Shown piece after piece: positions 40,958-44,833 of a stretch of 44,833 bases of DNA. The position numbers and the translations under genes are program-made. Source of the stretch: an uncultured Collinsella sp. Lineage in GTDB: Bacteria > Actinomycetota > Coriobacteriia > Coriobacteriales > Coriobacteriaceae. Below the pieces are notes generated by a model. That model had not been told where the DNA came from. It did not search any database and saw only the letters and a list, made by a program, of their open reading frames with translations. Each line of letters opens with the position of its first letter. Positions within the stretch are counted from its first letter, which is position 1. Where the stretch lies: NCBI GenBank assembly GCA_900551665.1, contig URWW01000013.1, forward strand, positions 1 to 44,833, read 5' to 3'.

Positions 40958-41413
40958 TCACAAATCGATGATCTCTGCCGAAAGCACCCGACCATCTTCC
41001 ACCATCAGGCGGGCGATGGTAGGTCCCCGCATGCCGCGCGGCAACGAGGCCGAACCGGGATTGACGACGAGGCAGCCGCCGACCCGCTCGATGACGGCCC
41101 GATGCGTGTGACCGCACACGGCCACATCGACGTCGCCCAGCGGAAGGTGCTCGCGGTAATGGGAGACGGCGAAGCACAGACCTTCGAACGTGAACTCGTT
41201 CAATCGGACGACCTCGGGTCCATAGGCGTAGAACCCGTCGTTATTGCCCAGGACGCCGCGGATGGCGGGCACGCTCACCTCGAGCTCGGCCCAATTGGAC
41301 TCCGAAGTGATGTCCCCCGCGTGGATCAACAGGTCACAGCCGTCGATCGCGCGCTTGAGCTCAGGCGCAAGATATCCGTGCGTATCCGAGACTATATCGA
41401 TGCGGCGCGCCAT
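40958..41413 (-). CDS. YfcE/MJ0936-type metallophosphodiesterase
   Basis: This is a 151-residue calcineurin-like phosphoesterase. Metal-binding motifs are in order: IVSDTHGYL, LIHAGDI, VLGNNDG, a His in VSHYREH and VCGHTHRAV, with the closing NPGSAS typical of the small YfcE/MJ0936 group. The cytosolic enzyme hydrolyses phosphodiesters in assays of relatives; its cellular substrate is unknown. ATG 41413 shares its A with the TGA of the LytTR gene (TGATG), so it is translationally coupled. It may turn over a small phosphodiester linked to the signalling operon, but that is conjecture. Confidence 0.9.
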   Translation of the reverse strand: MARRIDIVSDTHGYLAPELKRAIDGCDLLIHAGDITSESNWAELEVSVPAIRGVLGNNDGFYAYGPEVVRLNEFTFEGLCFAVSHYREHLPLGDVDVAVCGHTHRAVIERVGGCLVVNPGSASLPRGMRGPTIARLMVEDGRVLSAEIIDL

Positions 41414-42141
41414 CACAGGTTCAGCGCCTTTTTGAGCGGCACCACGCGACGGCGGCTGACGGGAATGCGCTCATCCACGCCGTTGACGCCGAGCTGGATC
41501 GCACCGGAGGACACGGTCTCGACATCCTCGACGTTGGCGAGGTTCACGATGTAGCGGCGGTGCACGCGGAAGAAGCCGAACTCGCCCAACTTGGACTCGA
41601 ACTGCGCGAGCGAGGTCGTGGACAGGTAGCGGTCGTCCTCCGTGAAGATGCAGGAATAGTCGTCCTTGGCCATGATGAACCTGATCTGGTCGACCGGGAT
41701 GAGGACCTTGCGCCCTCCCTTTTCAACCGGGATGCGCTCGATGTTGGTGGGCTTGGCAGCGGGCTCCGCAACCGCAGGCTTGGTGCGGGCGATGACCTTC
41801 TCGATGGCGCGGTCCAAGCGGGCCTCCTCGACCGGCTTCATGAGGTAGTCGACCGCATCGACGTCGAATGCCTCGACGGCATGGTCGCTGTACGCGGTCA
41901 CGAACACGATCGCGGGGGGATTCTTCAGCTTGTACAACGCCTCGGCGAGCTGCAGGCCGGATGCGCCGGGCATGGAGATGTCCAGGAAGACGACGTCCAC
42001 GCGCGTCTCCATGAGCATCTCGATGGCGGAGCGGACGCTCGACGCCTCGGTGATGGAGCCGATCTTGCCCGTTTGCTCCAGGAGAAACCTCAATTCGGAG
42101 CGTGCAGGAGCCTCGTCATCAACGATCATCGCACGTAGCAT
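41413..42141 (-). CDS. LytTR-family response regulator
   Basis: This 242-residue regulator has a receiver domain at residues 1-120, with MIVDDEAPAR (acidic pocket), D54 region VVFLDISMPGASG, a Thr in FVTAYSDHAVEAF and the Lys in YLMKPVEEARL. A LytTR DNA-binding domain follows at about 138-240 (RIPVEKGGRKVLIPVDQIRFIMAKDDYS, FFRVHRRYIVNLANVEDV). It is the evident partner of the sensor kinase encoded 72 bases upstream. LytTR regulators usually bind paired imperfect repeats; I did not find a confident target site here. Confidence 0.94.
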   Translation of the reverse strand: MLRAMIVDDEAPARSELRFLLEQTGKIGSITEASSVRSAIEMLMETRVDVVFLDISMPGASGLQLAEALYKLKNPPAIVFVTAYSDHAVEAFDVDAVDYLMKPVEEARLDRAIEKVIARTKPAVAEPAAKPTNIERIPVEKGGRKVLIPVDQIRFIMAKDDYSCIFTEDDRYLSTTSLAQFESKLGEFGFFRVHRRYIVNLANVEDVETVSSGAIQLGVNGVDERIPVSRRRVVPLKKALNL

Positions 42142-42213
42142 ATAAATCGATTACCTTTCATTCATATACAGGGACCCGGCGCCATGCGCCGTCCGTACGG
42201 CCTCGTACCCATT

Positions 42214-43593
42214 CTACCCTTCGTCGTACATACTACCCTCGAGATCGAGGTGCAGGCGAATGGCGGTTCCATGCCCGGGCTCCGATTCGACGCTTGTACG
42301 CGAATTGGGCCCGTAGAAGCGCTTGATGCGCTCGGAGATGTTGTGCATGGCGACCCCCGCCCCGCCTCCTTGGGGGGCGTTCGGATCGGGCGGCGTCACT
42401 GACCTGTCGAACAGACGCATGGCAGTGTTCTCATCCATGCCCACGCCGTCATCGACGACCTCGATGGACACGGCACGGTCACCCGCCATGGCCACCATGA
42501 TGGAAATGGCCAACGGCCCCTCATCCGGCATCGCATGACGCACGGCGTTCTCCACCAGCGGCTGGATGACGAACGCGGGGATCTGCATATCCTCAGCATC
42601 CTCATCGACATCGGTCGTGACGATGATGCGGTCGTCGCCGAAGCGCGCCTTCTCGAACTTGAGGTAGCGCAAGGTCTGGGCGATCTCGCGCTTGACGGGT
42701 ATGAGCTGGCCGGAATTCTCGAGCGTGGCGCGATAGAACTGGGAGAACTCGCGCAGGAGCTCGCGGGCGCGCAAGGGCTCGGTGCGGGTCAGCGCCGCGA
42801 TGGTGTTCAGTGTGTTGAACAGGAAGTGCGGGTTGATCTGGGCCTGGAGGGCGCGAATCTCGGCGCGGGCGGTCAGCTCGGACTGGCGCTCGAGCTCGTG
42901 CACCGTGAGCTGCGTCGAGAGCAGCTCGGCGAAACCGGAGGCCAGGGCGTACTGCGTGCGGTTGACGTGGCGCGGGGAGCGGAAGTAGAACTTGAGCGTT
43001 CCGACCGCCTGACCGCGCACGATGAGCGGGACGATGATGCCGGCCGGAATGTGGCGACGGCGCCCCTGCTCGCCGCAGACATCCATCACGTTGGTGAAGG
43101 ACTGGGCGATCCCGTGGTCGATCGCATACCGGGTGGCGGGCGTATGGATGGGGGACCCCGGGGGGAAGTCCTCCGAGAGCTCACCCACGCAGGCGAGCAC
43201 GACCTCGCGGTCGGTGACGGCGATGGTCATCGCGCGGGTCTGGGGAAGCAGGCGGCGGCAGATCTGCTCGGCGCTCTCGGGAGTCAGGCCGCAGGTGATA
43301 TCCTCGAGCATCTCCGATGCCACCGCGAGGGTCTGCTCGGTGTATTGGGACCGCAGCGTGTCGGGGGTGAGGAAGGCGTAGATGAAGGCGAGCACGAGCA
43401 GCGCGAGGAGCGCGAGCGCCGCGATGGTGGTGATCGACTCGACGCCCTTGAGGATGGCGTAGCCGAATATGCAGACGAGCACGAGGATGGCCACGGCGCT
43501 CAGCAGGCGCATGGCAGAAAGCGCGTCGACAGGGGTCAGGCCGTGTTTGCTGACGGCGAACCGGGCGTTCGTCCGCGTATCTTGCTTGCTCAT
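42214..43593 (-). CDS. LytS/YpdA-type sensor histidine kinase
   Basis: This 459-residue kinase has two N-terminal helices (LLSAVAILVLVCIFGYAIL and IAALALLALLVLAFIYAFL, about 30-85). A GAF-like cytosolic domain spans roughly 90-235. The HisKA_7TM/His_kinase block follows, with phospho-acceptor His in QAQINPHFLFNTLNTIAAL. The HATPase domain has VIQPLVENAVRHAM and DDGVGMDENTA. It lacks the multi-helix 5TMR-LYT sensor of classical LytS, so the signal is probably sensed inside the cell or by the membrane itself. ATG 43593 overlaps the glycosyltransferase stop (TAATG), with GGAG 5 bases upstream. Confidence 0.93.
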   Translation of the reverse strand: MSKQDTRTNARFAVSKHGLTPVDALSAMRLLSAVAILVLVCIFGYAILKGVESITTIAALALLALLVLAFIYAFLTPDTLRSQYTEQTLAVASEMLEDITCGLTPESAEQICRRLLPQTRAMTIAVTDREVVLACVGELSEDFPPGSPIHTPATRYAIDHGIAQSFTNVMDVCGEQGRRRHIPAGIIVPLIVRGQAVGTLKFYFRSPRHVNRTQYALASGFAELLSTQLTVHELERQSELTARAEIRALQAQINPHFLFNTLNTIAALTRTEPLRARELLREFSQFYRATLENSGQLIPVKREIAQTLRYLKFEKARFGDDRIIVTTDVDEDAEDMQIPAFVIQPLVENAVRHAMPDEGPLAISIMVAMAGDRAVSIEVVDDGVGMDENTAMRLFDRSVTPPDPNAPQGGGAGVAMHNISERIKRFYGPNSRTSVESEPGHGTAIRLHLDLEGSMYDEG

Positions 43594-44777
43594 TAACGCT
43601 CCAACAGGGCGCGCAGCCCCTCGTCGCCCGCGAGGCCGGCCACGATGCTCGGCCAGAAGCTCGCGAAACGCAGATAATCGTCCTGATGTGCGCGCGCATG
43701 CTCGCGCGCCTCGTCTATACCGTGGCGGTAGATGTGCCAATATCCCCGATGCTCCCGCGTGAACAGGGCGCGGACGAGCGCGGTCTTTCGCACGCGCTCA
43801 TCCAGGCCGTCCGAGATCCACGGGCCCGGATACGGCATGAGCGAGGCCGCTGTGACCGACGTGATGTCGGGGCGCCGCGCCGCACTGGCGAGCTTGGCGC
43901 GCTCGTAGTACCAGCGGTACACGTTCTGCATGAAGCGAGGCGCGTGCTCGGTCTGATGCGGGGGCAGGTGCTTCACCACCCAGGCGTTGTCGAACCAGAC
44001 GTCCATCCCCGCCAGGCGCATGTTGAACAGGAAGTCCAGATCCTCGCCGCGGGTGATGAACGGGTCGAAGGACACGCGGCGAAACGCCCGTGCGTGCACG
44101 GCGAAGCAGCCGCCGCACACGTAATTCGAGCGGGAGATGCGCGTGCCGGAGAGCGCTCGCTCCATCCAGCGATTGAATTCGATGCGCTTGGTCCACCAAC
44201 GGTTGGTGAGGCCGTTCTTCTTCGTGGTGTCCGCCAAGGGCGAACCGGCCTCGTTGTAGAAATACCCGCTCTTGGCGAGGATCGGGAGGCGCTGGCGCGT
44301 CTCGTGCCCCAAGCCGTACAGGGCCTTCTCCATGAAATCGGGGGCGAGCACCACTTCATCATCATCCAAGAACACGACCGCGTCGTGACCCAAGATGGAC
44401 GCGCAGGCGAGGCCCATGTTGCGGATGGCCCCGTAGCCGCGCAGGGACACGCCCTCGCCACGCACCTTGGGGGCGATCGACGCGACGCGATCCATGATGA
44501 CGGACGCCTCGCGGTTGGTGACGAGCGTCACCTCGAGGGAGGGATGCTCGTCGATGATCCCCTGGACATGGCCGGCGATGCGGTCGGTGAGCTGCTGCGG
44601 GCACACGAGCAGGACGATGATGCGCGGGACGGAGCGGACCTGCTCGAGGGAAGCCAGGCAGCGGCCCAGCTCGGGCTGACTGGCGCCCAAGTCGGAGGAG
44701 TGGTCGTACGCGCCGGGGGAGTCAAGCTCCGCGGAATTGCCCGCCCAATAGCTCGGTATCACGATCGTTGGATTCAC
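43593..44777 (-). CDS. Family 2-like glycosyltransferase
   Basis: This is a 394-residue GT-A-type glycosyltransferase without membrane helices. The N terminus (TIVIPSYWAG) and the metal-binding FLDDDEVVLAPDF around residue 140 are standard. SNYVCGGCFAVHARAFRRVSFDPFITRGEDLDFLFNMRLAG provides the acceptor/ED motif. The C-terminal 120 residues are specific to this protein and I do not recognise them. Sugar and acceptor are unknown; envelope polysaccharide is likely. It begins with GTG 44777 behind GGGAGGAGGGCGC. It heads the operon with the LytS-LytTR pair and YfcE-like gene, all overlapping or closely spaced. Confidence 0.85.
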   Translation of the reverse strand: MNPTIVIPSYWAGNSAELDSPGAYDHSSDLGASQPELGRCLASLEQVRSVPRIIVLLVCPQQLTDRIAGHVQGIIDEHPSLEVTLVTNREASVIMDRVASIAPKVRGEGVSLRGYGAIRNMGLACASILGHDAVVFLDDDEVVLAPDFMEKALYGLGHETRQRLPILAKSGYFYNEAGSPLADTTKKNGLTNRWWTKRIEFNRWMERALSGTRISRSNYVCGGCFAVHARAFRRVSFDPFITRGEDLDFLFNMRLAGMDVWFDNAWVVKHLPPHQTEHAPRFMQNVYRWYYERAKLASAARRPDITSVTAASLMPYPGPWISDGLDERVRKTALVRALFTREHRGYWHIYRHGIDEAREHARAHQDDYLRFASFWPSIVAGLAGDEGLRALLER

Positions 44778-44815
44778 GCGCCCTCCTCCCGGCAGAGAAC
44801 CTGAGCGGAAGCGCC

Positions 44816-44821
44816 TATAAT
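44816..44821 (+). promoter_or_regulatory. Consensus TATAAT near the window edge
   Basis: TATAAT is a perfect -10 box on the plus strand, pointing out of the window and divergent from the glycosyltransferase gene. No good -35 is seen 17 bases upstream. The downstream gene is not included. Confidence 0.3.
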
Positions 44822-44833
44822 CGCGCGCCCTCA

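Overview
The window is chromosomal DNA from a high-GC, Gram-positive-type anaerobe. The best fit is a Coriobacteriia-like actinobacterium such as Collinsella. This is inferred from gene content and style rather than from a marker gene. The clues are the GC-rich coding sequence, an LPXTG surface protein, a mannose-family PTS, rubrerythrin, a Mn-dependent pyrophosphatase, YitT and LytTR families, strong AGGAGG-type ribosome sites, and two families of short intergenic hairpins. I saw no phage, integrase, insertion sequence, CRISPR array, rRNA or origin. One tRNA gene (Asp, GTC) is present.

Layout. 1-2.3 kb: 5-formyl-THF cyclo-ligase and an apparently leaderless gene with an endonuclease-like C terminus. 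2.6-6.1 kb: a BceAB-like ABC transporter preceded by a 52-residue one-helix membrane peptide. 6.3-7.4 kb: a MutT-Vsr fusion and a small unknown protein. 7.5-12.4 kb: NhaA, pyrophosphatase PpaC, histidinol phosphatase (PHP type, long hairpin-bearing leader) and an MFS permease. 12.6-18 kb: ROK kinase, BrnQ and PcrA. 18.4-20.3 kb: an EamA permease and MetA, which carries Glu111 and so probably uses acetyl-CoA. 20.5-24.8 kb: a SIS-domain sugar isomerase/deglycase with PTS IIB-IIC-IID and a divergent GntR/HutC regulator, but no IIA. 24.9-27.9 kb: RecQ and a YitT-family membrane protein. 28.1-34.1 kb: a tight operon of small membrane protein, RmuC, Nth and Mfd. 34.3-38.2 kb: a 1292-residue sortase-anchored protein with a transglutaminase-like core and an F5/8 C domain. 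38.3-40.4 kb: rubrerythrin, then an Rrf2 regulator paired with a MutY-like glycosylase that lacks the iron-sulphur cysteines. 40.6-44.8 kb: tRNA-Asp and a translationally coupled operon of glycosyltransferase, LytS-type kinase, LytTR regulator and YfcE-type phosphodiesterase.

Genome maintenance is strongly represented: MutT-Vsr, PcrA, RecQ, RmuC, Nth, Mfd and MutY-like. The second theme is sugar and ion transport with envelope sensing. The PTS/SIS/GntR unit looks like a self-contained inducible sugar pathway that borrows its IIA from elsewhere.

The least explained material is intergenic. A 17-bp unit (GGAGCTTATGAACGATT) occurs in tandem and as long palindromes at two sites 5.7 kb apart. A second hairpin family is built on CTCAATTTG...GGGACAGTCCC. 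There are also isolated long inverted repeats upstream of the PHP phosphatase gene, beside mfd and downstream of the ABC transporter. No single previously undescribed multi-gene system is evident. The best novelty candidates are the MutT-Vsr fusion, the cluster-less MutY paired with an IscR-like regulator, the miniprotein heading the BceAB operon, and the 17-bp repeat family.
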